Source: Metellina segmentata
Lineage: Eukaryota > Arthropoda > Arachnida > Araneae > Tetragnathidae
DNA length: 64,000 nt
Assembly: GCA_947359465.1 (NCBI GenBank)
Contig: OX375880.1
Location: 25,372,714-25,436,713, forward strand
Direction: 5' to 3'
The notes under the pieces were generated by a model. That model did no database searches and was not told the origin of the DNA. It was given only the letters and a program-made list of their open reading frames with translations. Position 1 is the first letter of the stretch. Every line of letters begins with the position of its first letter. Below, in pieces: positions 1-11,299 of this stretch. The position numbers and the translations under genes were made by a program.

Positions 1-151
1 CCATAGAAATCAACGTGCTGCCGAGCGCGGTGGGTGGGTGCAATGTCATTTCAAAGCTCCCAATCCAATATCTCAGGCGATGTAATTTCTAAGGGAATGA
101 AAGGTATTTATTTTATTTAGATGTGGGGAGGTAGTTTTGTGTGAAGTATTC
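1..151 (+). repeat. Representative satellite monomer (151 bp)
   Basis: This is the first complete monomer unit in the window, bounded by CCATAG at 1 and at 152. It belongs to the class with ATCAACG, GGGTGCAATG, CCAATATCTC and a TTTTATTTAGATGTGGGGAGGTAG end. The other frequent classes are: a class with ATTAACG and CCAAGTTCTC; one with GGGAGCAATG and CCAATTTCTC; one with CATAAAAATTAACGTGCTTCCG, CAATGGCATTTC and TTCTCTGGCG; one with CTTCCAATCC and AAGGGTATG; and one with CGTAATGCCGAG. The classes follow one another in recurring orders and so build the higher-order repeats. Confidence 0.95.
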
Positions 152-298
152 CCATAGAAATCAACGTGCTGCCGAGCGCGGTGGGTGGGTGCAATGTCAT
201 TTCAAAGCTCCCAATCCAAGTTCTCAGGCGATGTAATTTCTAAGGGAATGAAAGGTATTTATTTGATTGAGATGTGGGGAGGGTGTTTTGTGTGAAGT

Positions 299-400
299 AT
301 TCCCATAGAAATTAACGTGCTGCCGAGCGCGGTGGGTGGGTGCAATGTCATTTCAAAGCTCCCAATCCATGTTCTCAGGCGATGTAATTTCTAAGGGAAT
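299..400. repeat. Imperfect inverted repeat carried by every monomer (example)
   Basis: ATTCCCATAGAAATT at 299-313 and AATTTCTAAGGGAAT at 386-400 are reverse complements at 14 of 15 positions, separated by 72 bp. In the tandem array the second arm also faces the first arm of the next monomer across about 49 bp, so the arms alternate along the whole array. Variants with ATCAACG or TTTTTAAGGG carry one more mismatch. I checked this by direct base pairing. Any cruciform or protein-binding role is inference. Confidence 0.85.
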
Positions 401-488
401 GAAAGGTATTTATTTGATTGAGATGTGGGGAGGGTGTTTTGTGTGAAGTATTCCCATAGAAATTAACGTGCTGCCGAGCACGGTGGGT

Positions 489-514
489 GGGAGCAATGTC
501 ATTTCAAAGCTCCC
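489..514. repeat. Short hairpin in GGGAGC-class monomers (example)
   Basis: GGGAGC at 489-494 pairs perfectly with GCTCCC at 509-514 across a 14-nt loop (495-508). The same spacing occurs in every monomer that reads GGTGGGTGGGAGCAATG. In the equally common GGGTGCAATG class the left arm is GGGTGC, which breaks the stem in the middle. The array therefore contains hairpin-competent and hairpin-broken monomers in a fixed order inside each higher-order unit. Confidence 0.7.
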
Positions 515-3500
515 AATCCAAGTTCTCAGGCGATGTAATTTCTAAGGGAATGAAAGGTATTTATTTGATTGAGATGTGGGGAGGGTGTTTTGTGTGAAGT
601 ATTCCCATAGAAATTAACGTGCTGCCGAGCGCGGTGGGAGGGAGCAATGTCATTTCAAAGCTCCCAATCCAATTTCTCATGCGATGTAATTTCTAAGGGA
701 ATGAAAGGTATTTATTTGACTGAGATGTGGAGAGGGTGTTTTGTGTGAAGTATTCCCATAAAAATTAACGTGCTTCCGAGCGCGGTGGGTGGGAGCAATG
801 GCATTTCAAAGCTCCCAATCCAATTTCTCTGGCGATGTAATTTCTAAGGGAATGAAAGGTATTTATTTGATTGAGATGTGGGGAGGGTGTTTTGTGTGAA
901 GTATTCCCATAGAAATCAACGTGCTGCCGAGCGCGGTGGGTGGGTGCAATGTCATTTCAAAGCTCCCAATCCAATATCTCAGGCGATGTAATATCTAAGG
1001 GAATGAAAGGTATTTATTTTATTTAGATGTGGGGAGGTAGTTTTGTGTGAAGTATTCCCATAGAAATCAACGTGCTGCCGAGCGCGGTGGGTGGGTGCAA
1101 TGTCATTTCAAAGCTCCCAATCCAAGTTCTCAGGCGATGTAATTTCTAAGGGAATGAAAGGTATTTATTTGATTGAGATGTGGGGAGGGTGTTTTGTGTG
1201 AAGTATTCCCATAGAAATTAACGTGCTGCCGAGCGCGGTGGGTGGGTGCAATGTCATTTCAAAGCTCCCAATCCATGTTCTCAGGCGATGTAATTTCTAA
1301 GGGAATGAAAGGTATTTATTTGATTGAGATGTGGGGAGGGTGTTTTGTGTGAAGTATTCCCATAGAAATTAACGTGCTGCCGAGCACGGTGGGTGGGAGC
1401 AATGTCATTTCAAAGCTCCCAATCCAAGTTCTCAGGCGATGTAATTTCTAAGGGAATGAAAGGTATTTATTTGATTGAGATGTGGGGAGGGTGTTTTGTG
1501 TGAAGTATTCCCATAGAAATTAACGTGCTGCCGAGCGCGGTGGGAGGGAGCAATGTCATTTCAAAGCTCCCAATCCAATTTCTCATGCGATGTAATTTCT
1601 AAGGGAATGAAAGGTATTTATTTGATTGAGATGTGGGGAGGGTGTTTTGTGTGAAGTATTCCCATAGAAATTAACGTGCTGCCGAGCGCGGTGGGTGGGT
1701 GCAATGTCATTTCAAAGCTCCCAATCCAATTTCTCAGGCGATGTAATTTCTAAGGGAATGAAAGGTATTTATTTGATTGAGATGTGGGGAGGGTGTTTTG
1801 TGATAAGTATTCCAATAGAAATCAACGTGCTGCCGAGCGCGGTGGGTGGGTGCAATGTCATTTCAAAGCTCCCAATCCAATATCTCAGGCGATGTAATTT
1901 CTAAGGGAATGAAAGGTATTTATTTTATTTAGATGTGGGGAGGTAGTTTTGTGTGAAGTATTCCCATAGAAATCAACGTGCTGCCGAGCGCGGTGGGTGG
2001 GTGCAATGTCATTTCAAAGCTCCCAATCCAAGTTCTCAGGCGATGTAATTTCTAAGGGAATGAAAGGTATTTATTTGATTGAGATGTGGGGAGGGTGTTT
2101 TGTGTGAATTATTCCCATAGAAATTAACGTGCTGCCGAGCGCGGTGGGTGGGTGCAATGTCATTTCAAAGCTCCCAATCCAATATCTCAGGCGATGTAAT
2201 TTCTAAGGGAATGAAAGGTATTTATTTTATTTAGATGTGGGGAGGTAGTTTTGTGTGAAGTATTCCCATAGAAATCAACGTGCTGCCGAGCGCGGTGGGT
2301 GGGTGCAATGTCATTTCAAAGCTCCCAATCCAAGTTCTCAGGCGATGTAATTTCTAAGGGAATGAAAGGTATTTATTTGATTGAGATGTGGGGAGGGTGT
2401 TTTGTGTGAATTATTCCCATAGAAATTAACGTGCTGCCGAGCGCGGTGGGTGGGAGAAATGTCATTTCAAAGCTCCCAATCCAATTTCTCAGGCGATGTA
2501 ATTTCTAAGGGAATGAAAGTTATTTATTTGACTGAGATGTGGAGAGGGTGTTTTGTGTGAAGTATTCCCATAGAAATTAACGTGCTGCCGAGCGCGGTGG
2601 GTGGGAGCAATGGCATTTCAAAGCTCCCAATCCAATTTCTCTGGCGATGTAATTTCTAAGGGAATGAAAGGTATTTATTTGATTGAGATGTGGGGAGGGT
2701 GTTTTGTGATAAGTATTCCAATAGAAATCAACGTGCTGCCGAGCGCGGTGGGTGGGTGCAATGTCATTTCAAAGCTCCCAATCCAATATCTCAGGCGATG
2801 TAATTTCTAAGGGAATGAAAGGTATTTATTTTATTTAGATGTGGGGAGGTAGTTTTGTGTGAAGTATTCCCATAGAAATCAACGTGCTGCCGAGCGCGGT
2901 GGGTGGGAGCAATGTCATTTCAAAGCTCCCAATCCAAGTTCTCAGGCGATGTAATTTCTAAGGGAATGAAAGGTATTTATTTGATTGAGATGTGGGGAGG
3001 GTGTTTTGTGTGAAGTATTCCCATAGAAATTAACGTGCTGCCGAGCGCGGTGGGAGGGAGCAATGTCATTTCAAAGCTCCCAATCCAATTTCTCATGCGA
3101 TGTAATTTCTAAGGGAATGAAAGGTATTTATTTGACTGAGATGTGGAGAGGGTGTTTTGTGTGAAGTATTCCCATAAAAATTAACGTGCTTCCGAGCGCG
3201 GTGGGTGGGAGCAATGGCATTTCAAAGCTCCCAATCCAATTTCTCTGGCGATGTAATTTCTAAGGGAATGAAAGGTATTTATTTGATTGAGATGTGGGGA
3301 GGGTGTTTTGTGTGAAGTATTCCCATAGAAATCAACGTGCTGCCGAGCGCGGTGGGTGGGTGCAATGTCATTTCAAAGCTCCCAATCCAATATCTCAGGC
3401 GATGTAATATCTAAGGGAATGAAAGGTATTTATTTTATTTAGATGTGGGGAGGTAGTTTTGTGTGAAGTATTCCCATAGAAATCAACGTGCTGCCGAGCG

Positions 3501-5320
3501 CGGTGGGTGGGTGCAATGTCATTTCAAAGCTCCCAATCCAAGTTCTCAGGCGATGTAATTTCTAAGGGAATGAAAGGTATTTATTTGATTGAGATGTGGG
3601 GAGGGTGTTTTGTGTGAAGTATTCCCATAGAAATTAACGTGCTGCCGAGCGCGGTGGGTGGGTGCAATGTCATTTCAAAGCTCCCAATCCATGTTCTCAG
3701 GCGATGTAATTTCTAAGGGAATGAAAGGTATTTATTTGATTGAGATGTGGGGAGGGTGTTTTGTGTGAAGTATTCCCATAGAAATTAACGTGCTGCCGAG
3801 CACGGTGGGTGGGAGCAATGTCATTTCAAAGCTCCCAATCCAAGTTCTCAGGCGATGTAATTTCTAAGGGAATGAAAGGTATTTATTTGATTGAGATGTG
3901 GGGAGGGTGTTTTGTGTGAAGTATTCCCATAGAAATTAACGTGCTGCCGAGCGCGGTGGGAGGGAGCAATGTCATTTCAAAGCTCCCAATCCAATTTCTC
4001 ATGCGATGTAATTTCTAAGGGAATGAAAGGTATTTATTTGATTGAGATGTGGGGAGGGTGTTTTGTGTGAAGTATTCCCATAGAAATTAACGTGCTGCCG
4101 AGCGCGGTGGGTGGGTGCAATGTCATTTCAAAGCTCCCAATCCAATTTCTCAGGCGATGTAATTTCTAAGGGAATGAAAGGTATTTATTTGATTGAGATG
4201 TGGGGAGGGTGTTTTGTGATAAGTATTCCAATAGAAATCAACGTGCTGCCGAGCGCGGTGGGTGGGTGCAATGTCATTTCAAAGCTCCCAATCCAATATC
4301 TCAGGCGATGTAATTTCTAAGGGAATGAAAGGTATTTATTTTATTTAGATGTGGGGAGGTAGTTTTGTGTGAAGTATTCCCATAGAAATCAACGTGCTGC
4401 CGAGCGCGGTGGGTGGGTGCAATGTCATTTCAAAGCTCCCAATCCAAGTTCTCAGGCGATGTAATTTCTAAGGGAATGAAAGGTATTTATTTGATTGAGA
4501 TGTGGGGAGGGTGTTTTGTGTGAATTATTCCCATAGAAATTAACGTGCTGCCGAGCGCGGTGGGTGGGTGCAATGTCATTTCAAAGCTCCCAATCCAATA
4601 TCTCAGGCGATGTAATTTCTAAGGGAATGAAAGGTATTTATTTTATTTAGATGTGGGGAGGTAGTTTTGTGTGAAGTATTCCCATAGAAATCAACGTGCT
4701 GCCGAGCGCGGTGGGTGGGTGCAATGTCATTTCAAAGCTCCCAATCCAAGTTCTCAGGCGATGTAATTTCTAAGGGAATGAAAGGTATTTATTTGATTGA
4801 GATGTGGGGAGGGTGTTTTGTGTGAATTATTCCCATAGAAATTAACGTGCTGCCGAGCGCGGTGGGTGGGAGAAATGTCATTTCAAAGCTCCCAATCCAA
4901 TTTCTCAGGCGATGTAATTTCTAAGGGAATGAAAGTTATTTATTTGACTGAGATGTGGAGAGGGTGTTTTGTGTGAAGTATTCCCATAGAAATTAACGTG
5001 CTGCCGAGCGCGGTGGGTGGGAGCAATGGCATTTCAAAGCTCCCAATCCAATTTCTCTGGCGATGTAATTTCTAAGGGAATGAAAGGTATTTATTTGATT
5101 GAGATGTGGGGAGGGTGTTTTGTGATAAGTATTCCAATAGAAATCAACGTGCTGCCGAGCGCGGTGGGTGGGTGCAATGTCATTTCAAAGCTCCCAATCC
5201 AATATCTCAGGCGATGTAATTTCTAAGGGAATGAAAGGTATTTATTTTATTTAGATGTGGGGAGGTAGTTTTGTGTGAAGTATTCCCATAGAAATCAACG
5301 TGCTGCCGAGCGCGGTGGGT
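510..5320. repeat. Higher-order repeat: 16-mer (2416 bp) tandem duplication
   Basis: Sequence from about 510-2900 is repeated from about 2926-5320 at an offset of 2416 bp (16 x 151). A rare marker, GATGTAATATCTAAGG, occurs only near 990 and 3405, exactly one offset apart. The GTGATAAGTATTCCAATAG variants near 1800 and 2707 recur near 4216 and 5123. Divergence begins near 5320, where the second copy enters a different monomer class (GGGAGAAATG instead of GGGAGCAATG). Boundaries are approximate because all monomers are similar. Confidence 0.8.
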
Positions 5321-6649
5321 GGGAGAAATGTCATTTCAAAGCTCCCAATCCAATTTCTCAGGCGATGTAATTTTTAAGGGAATGAAAGGTATTTATTTGA
5401 TTGAGATGTGGGGAGGGTGTTTTGTGTGAATTATTCCCATAGCAATTAACGTGCTGCCGAGCGCGGTGGGTGGGTGCAATGTCATTTCAAAGCTCCCAAT
5501 CCAATTTCTCAGGCGATGTAATTTCTAAGGGAATGAAAGGTATTTATTTGATTGAGATGTGGGGAGGGTGTTTTGTGATAAGTATTCCAATAGAAATCAA
5601 CGTGCTGCCGAGCGCGGTGGGTGGGTGCAATGTCATTTCAAAGCTCCCAATCCAATATCTCAGGCGATATAATTTCTAAGGGAATGAAAGGTATTTATTT
5701 TATTTAGATGTGGGGAGGTAGTTTTGTGTGAAGTATTCCCATAGAAATCAACGTGCTGCCGAGCGCGGTGGGTGGGTGCAATGTCATTTCAAAGCTCCCA
5801 ATCCAAGTTCTCAGGCGATGTAATTTCTAAGGGAATGAAAGGTATTTATTTGATTGAGATGTGGGGAGGGTGTTTTGTGTGAATTATTCCCATAGAAATT
5901 AACGTGCTGCCGAGCGCGGTGGGTGGGTGCAATGTCATTTCAAAGCTCACAATCCAATTTCTCAGGCGATGTAATTTTTAAGGGAATGAAAGGTATTTAT
6001 TTGATTGAGATGTGGGGAGGGTGTTTTGTGTGAATTATTCCCATAGAAATTAACGTGCTGCCGAGCGCGGTGAGTGGGTGCAATGTCATTTCAAAGGTCA
6101 CAATCCAAGTTCTCAGGCGATGTAATTTCTAAGGGAATGAAAGGTATTTATTTGATTGAGATGTGGGGAGGGTGTTTCGTGTGAAGTATTCCCATAGAAA
6201 TCAACGTAATGCCGAGCGCGGTGGGTGGGTGCAATGTCATTTCAAAGCTCCCAATCCAAGTTCTCAGGCGATGTAATTTTTAAGGGAATGAAAGGTATTT
6301 ATTAGACTGAGATGTGGGGAGGGTATTTTTTGTGTGAAGTATTCCCATAGAAATTAACGTGCTGCCGAGCGCGGTGGGTGGGAGCAATGTCATTTCAAAG
6401 CTCCCAATCCAATTTCTCAGGCGATGTAATTTCTAAGGGAATGAAAGGTATTTATTTGACTGAGATGTGGAGAGGGTGTTTTGTGTGAAGTATTCCCATA
6501 AAAATTAACGTGCTTCCGAGCGCGGTGGGTGGGAGCAATGGCATTTCAAAGCTCCCAATCCAATTTCTCTGGCGATGTAATTTCTAAGGGAATGAAAGGT
6601 ATTTATTTGATTGAGATGTGGGGAGGGTGTTTTGTGTGAAGTATTCCCA

Positions 6650-9600
6650 TAGAAATCAACGTGCTGCCGAGCGCGGTGGGTGGGTGCAATGTCATTTCAA
6701 AGCTCCCAATCCAATATCTCAGGCGATGTAATTTCTAAGGGAATGAAAGGTATTTATTTTATTTAGATGTGGGGAGGTAGTTTTGTGTGAAGTATTCCCA
6801 TAGAAATCAACGTGCTGCCGAGCGCGGTGGGTGGGTGCAATGTCATTTCAAAGCTCCCAATCCAAGTTCTCAGGCGATGTAATTTCTAAGGGAATGAAAG
6901 GTATTTATTTGATTGAGATGTGGGGAGGGTGTTTTGTGTGAAGTATTCCCATAGAAATTAACGTGCTGCCGAGCGCGGTGGGTGGGTGCAATGTCATTTC
7001 AAAGCTCCCAATCCATGTTCTCAGGCGATGTAATTTCTAAGGGAATGAAAGGTATTTATTTGATTGAGATGTGGGGAGGGTGTTTTGTGTGAAGTATTCC
7101 CATAGAAATTAACGTGCTGCCGAGCACGGTGGGTGGGAGCAATGTCATTTCAAAGCTCCCAATCCAAGTTCTCAGGCGATGTAATTTCTAAGGGAATGAA
7201 AGGTATTTATTTGATTGAGATGTGGGGAGGGTGTTTTGTGTGAAGTATTCCCATAGAAATTAACGTGCTGCCGAGCGCGGTGGGAGGGAGCAATGTCATT
7301 TCAAAGCTCCCAATCCAATTTCTCATGCGATGTAATTTCTAAGGGAATGAAAGGTATTTATTTGATTGAGATGTGGGGAGGGTGTTTTGTGTGAATTATT
7401 CCCATAGCAATTAACGTGCTGCCGAGCGCGGTGGGTGGGTGCAATGTCATTTCAAAGCTCCCAATCCAATTTCTCAGGCGATGTAATTTCTAAGGGAATG
7501 AAAGGTATTTATTTGATTGAGATGTGGGGAGGGTGTTTTGTGATAAGTATTCCAATAGAAATCAACGTGCTGCCGAGCGCGGTGGGTGGGTGCAATGTCA
7601 TTTCAAAGCTCCCAATCCAATATCTCAGGCGATATAATTTCTAAGCTAATGAAAGGTATTTATTTTATTTAGATGTGGGGAGGTAGTTTTGTGTGAAGTA
7701 TTCCCATAGAAATCAACGTGCTGCCGAGCGCGGTGGGTGGGTGCAATGTCATTTCAAAGCTCCCAATCCAAGTTCTCAGGCGATGTAATTTCTAAGGGAA
7801 TGAAAGGTATTTATTTGATTGAGATGTGGGGAGGGTGTTTTGTGTGAAGTATTCCCATAGAAATTAACGTGCTGCCTAGCGCGGTGGGTGGGTGCAATGT
7901 CATTTCAAAGCTCACAATCCAATTTCTCAGGCGATGTAATTTTTAAGGGAATGAAAGGTATTTATTTGATTGAGATGTGGGGAGGGTGTTTTGTGTGAAT
8001 TATTCCCATAGAAATTAACGTGCTGCCGAGCGCGGTGAGTGGGTGCAATGTCATTTCAAAGGTCACAATCCAAGTTCTCAGGCGATGTAATTTCTAAGGG
8101 AATGAAAGGCATTTATTTGATTGAGATGTGGGGAGGGTGTTTCGTGTGAAGTATTCCCATAGAAATCAACGTAATGCCGAGCGCGGTGGGTGGGTGCAAT
8201 GTCATTTCAAAGCTCCCAATCCAAGTTCTCAGGCGATGTAATTTTTAAGGGAATGAAAGGTATTTATTAGACTGTGATGTGGGGAGGGTATTTTTTGTGT
8301 GAAGTATTCCCATAGAAATTAACGTGCTGCCGAGCGCGGTGGGTGGGTGCAATGTCATTTCAAAGCTCCCAATCCAATTTCTCAGGCGATGTAATTTTTA
8401 AGGGAATGAAAGGTATTTATTTGATTGAGATGTGGGGAGGTAGTTTTGTGTGAAGTATTCCCATAGAAATCAACGTGCTGCCGAGCGCGGTGGGTGGGTG
8501 CAATGTCATTTCAAAGCTCCCAATCCAATATCTCAGGCGATGTAATTTCTAAGGGAATGAAAGGTATTTATTTTATTTAGATGTGGGGAGGTAGTTTTGT
8601 GTGAAGTATTCCCATAGAAATCAACGTGCTGCCGAGCGCGGTGGGTGGGTGCAATGTCATTTCAAAGCTCCCAATCCAAGTTCTCAGGCGATGTAATTTC
8701 TAAGGGAATGAAAGGTATTTATTTGATTGAGATGTGGGGAGGGTGTTTTGTGTGAAGTATTCCCATAGAAATTAACGTGCTGCCGAGCGCGGTGGGTGGG
8801 TGCAATGTCATTTCAAAGCTCCCAATCCATGTTCTCAGGCGATGTAATTTCTAAGGGAATGAAAGGTATTTATTTGATTGAGATGTGGGGAGGGTGTTTT
8901 GTGTGAAGTATTCCCATAGAAATTAACGTGCTGCCGAGCACGGTGGGTGGGAGCAATGTCATTTCAAAGCTCCCAATCCAAGTTCTCAGGCGATGTAATT
9001 TCTAAGGGAATGAAAGGTATTTATTTGATTGAGATGTGGGGAGGGTGTTTTGTGTGAAGTATTCCCATAGAAATTAACGTGCTGCCGAGCGCGGTGGGAG
9101 GGAGCAATGTCATTTCAAAGCTCCCAATCCAATTTCTCATGCGATGTAATTTCTAAGGGAATGAAAGGTATTTATTTGATTGAGATGTGGGGAGGGTGTT
9201 TTGTGTGAATTATTCCCATAGCAATTAACGTGCTGCCGAGCGCGGTGGGTGGGTGCAATGTCATTTCAAAGCTCCCAATCCAATTTCTCAGGCGATGTAA
9301 TTTCTAAGGGAATGAAAGGTATTTATTTGATTGAGATGTGGGGAGGGTGTTTTGTGATAAGTATTCCAATAGAAATCAACGTGCTGCCGAGCGCGGTGGG
9401 TGGGTGCAATGTCATTTCAAAGCTCCCAATCCAATATCTCAGGCGATATAATTTCTAAGCTAATGAAAGGTATTTATTTTATTTAGATGTGGGGAGGTAG
9501 TTTTGTGTGAAGTATTCCCATAGAAATCAACGTGCTGCCGAGCGCGGTGGGTGGGTGCAATGTCATTTCAAAGCTCCCAATCCAAGTTCTCAGGCGATGT

Positions 9601-9704
9601 AATTTCTAAGGGAATGAAAGGTATTTATTTGATTGAGATGTGGGGAGGGTGTTTTGTGTGAAGTATTCCCATAGAAATTAACGTGCTGCCGAGCGCGGTG
9701 GGTG
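6650..9704. repeat. Higher-order repeat: 12-mer (1814 bp) duplication
   Basis: Monomers at about 6650-7890 recur at about 8464-9704, offset 1814 bp (12 x 151 plus 2). The extra 2 bp come from one monomer with a longer T run (GGTATTTTTTG). Two rare markers support it: CCCATAGCAATTAACG near 7406 and 9220, and CTAAGCTAATGAAAGG near 7641 and 9455, the only places where I see the second. A related 13-mer offset of 1965 bp links CATAGCAATTAACG near 5441 with 7406. Confidence 0.75.
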
Positions 9705-11299
9705 GGTGCAATGTCATTTCAAAGCTCCCAATCCAATTTCTCAGGCGATGTAATTTTTAAGGGAATGAAAGGTATTTATTTGATTGAGATGTGGGGAGGG
9801 TGTTTTGTGTGAATTATTCCCATAGAAATTAACGTGCTGCCGAGCGCGGTGGGTGGGTGCAATGTCATTTCAAAGCTCACAATCCAATTTCTCAGGCGAT
9901 GTAATTTTTAAGGGAATGAAAGGTATTTATTTGATTGAGATGTGGGGAGGGTGTTTTGTGTGAATTATTCCCATAGAAATTAACGTGCTGCCGAGCGCGG
10001 TGAGTGGATGCAATGTCATTTCAAAGGTCACAATCCAAGTTCTCAGGCGATGTAATTTCTAAGGGAATGAAAGGTATTTATTTGATTGAGATGTGGGGAG
10101 GGTGTTTTGTGTGAAGTATTCCCATAGAAATCAACGTGCTGCCGAGCGCGGTGGGTGGGTGCAATGTCATTTCAAAGCTTCCAATCCAATTTCTCAGGCG
10201 ATGTAATTTTTAAGGGAATGAAAGGTATTTATTTGATTGAGATGTGGGGAGGGTGTTTTGTGTGAATTATTCCCATAGAAATTAACGTGCTGCCGAGCGC
10301 GGTGAGTGGGTGCAATGTCATTTCAAAGGTCACAATCCAAGTTCTCAGGCGATGTAATTTCTAAGGGTATGAAAGGTATTTATTTGATTGAGATGTGGGG
10401 AGGGTGTTTCGTGTGAAGTATTCCCATAGAAATCAACGTAATGCCGAGCGCGGTGGGTGGGTGCAATGTCATTTCAAAGCTCCCAATCCAAGTTCTCAGG
10501 CGATGTAATTTTTAAGGGAATGAAAGGTATTTATTAGACTGAGATGTGGGGAGGGTATTTTTTGTGTGAAGTATTCCCATAGAAATTAACGTGCTGCCGA
10601 GCGCGGTGGGTGGGAGCAATGTCATTTCAAAGCTCCCAATCCAATTTCTCAGGCGATGTAATTTCTAAGGGAATGAAAGGTATTTATTTGACTGAGATGT
10701 GGAGAGGGTGTTTTGTGTGAAGTATTCCCATAAAAATTAACGTGCTTCCGAGCGCGGTGGGTGGGAGCAATGGCATTTCAAAGCTCCCAATCCAATTTCT
10801 CTGGCGATGTAATTTCTAAGGGAATGAAAGGTATTTATTTGATTGAGATGTGGGGAGGGTGTTTTGTGTGAAGTATTCCCATAGAAATCAACGTGCTGCC
10901 GAGCGCGGTGGGTGGGTGCAATGTCATTTCAAAGCTCCCAATCCAATATCTCAGGCGATGTAATTTCTAAGGGAATGAAAGGTATTTATTTTATTTAGAT
11001 GTGGGGAGGTAGTTTTGTGTGAAGTATTCCCATAGAAATCAACGTGCTGCCGAGCGCGGTGGGTGGGTGCAATGTCATTTCAAAGCTCCCAATCCAAGTT
11101 CTCAGGCGATGTAATTTCTAAGGGAATGAAAGGTATTTATTTGATTGAGATGTGGGGAGGGTGTTTTGTGTGAAGTATTCCCATAGAAATTAACGTGCTG
11201 CCGAGCGCGGTGGGTGGGTGCAATGTCATTTCAAAGCTCCCAATCCATGTTCTCAGGCGATGTAATTTCTAAGGGAATGAAAGGTATTTATTTGATTGA

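Larger units (their letters stand above)
1..1616. repeat. Higher-order repeat: partial 6-mer (906 bp) duplication
   Basis: The first five monomers (1 to about 710) recur in the same order from 907 to about 1616, an offset of 906 bp (6 x 151). Both contain the GAGCACGGTGGG monomer and then the GGGAGGGAGC/CTCATGCGATG monomer. After that the two strings differ. This smaller duplication lies partly inside the 16-mer repeat, so the duplications are nested. Confidence 0.7.

Noticed and set aside
1695..1904. Recurring 69-codon open frames in the array (also near 2601, 4111, 5017, 5470, 7435, 9249, 11516, 12120, 12724, 14387, 14991, 15595, 22846, 26166, 30694, 33259, 40796)
   Set aside because: They start at GTG inside a monomer, cross one boundary only because TGA became ATA or TGC in that variant, and end in the next monomer. 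As 151 is not a multiple of 3, the frame changes in every monomer. There is no conserved protein-like pattern beyond the repeat itself.
2100..10450. CENP-B box in monomers
   Set aside because: The variant reading GTTTCGTGTGAAG matches the TTCGnnnnAnn half of the motif by chance, but the required CGGG part is absent (TATT there). Most monomers lack TTCG altogether.
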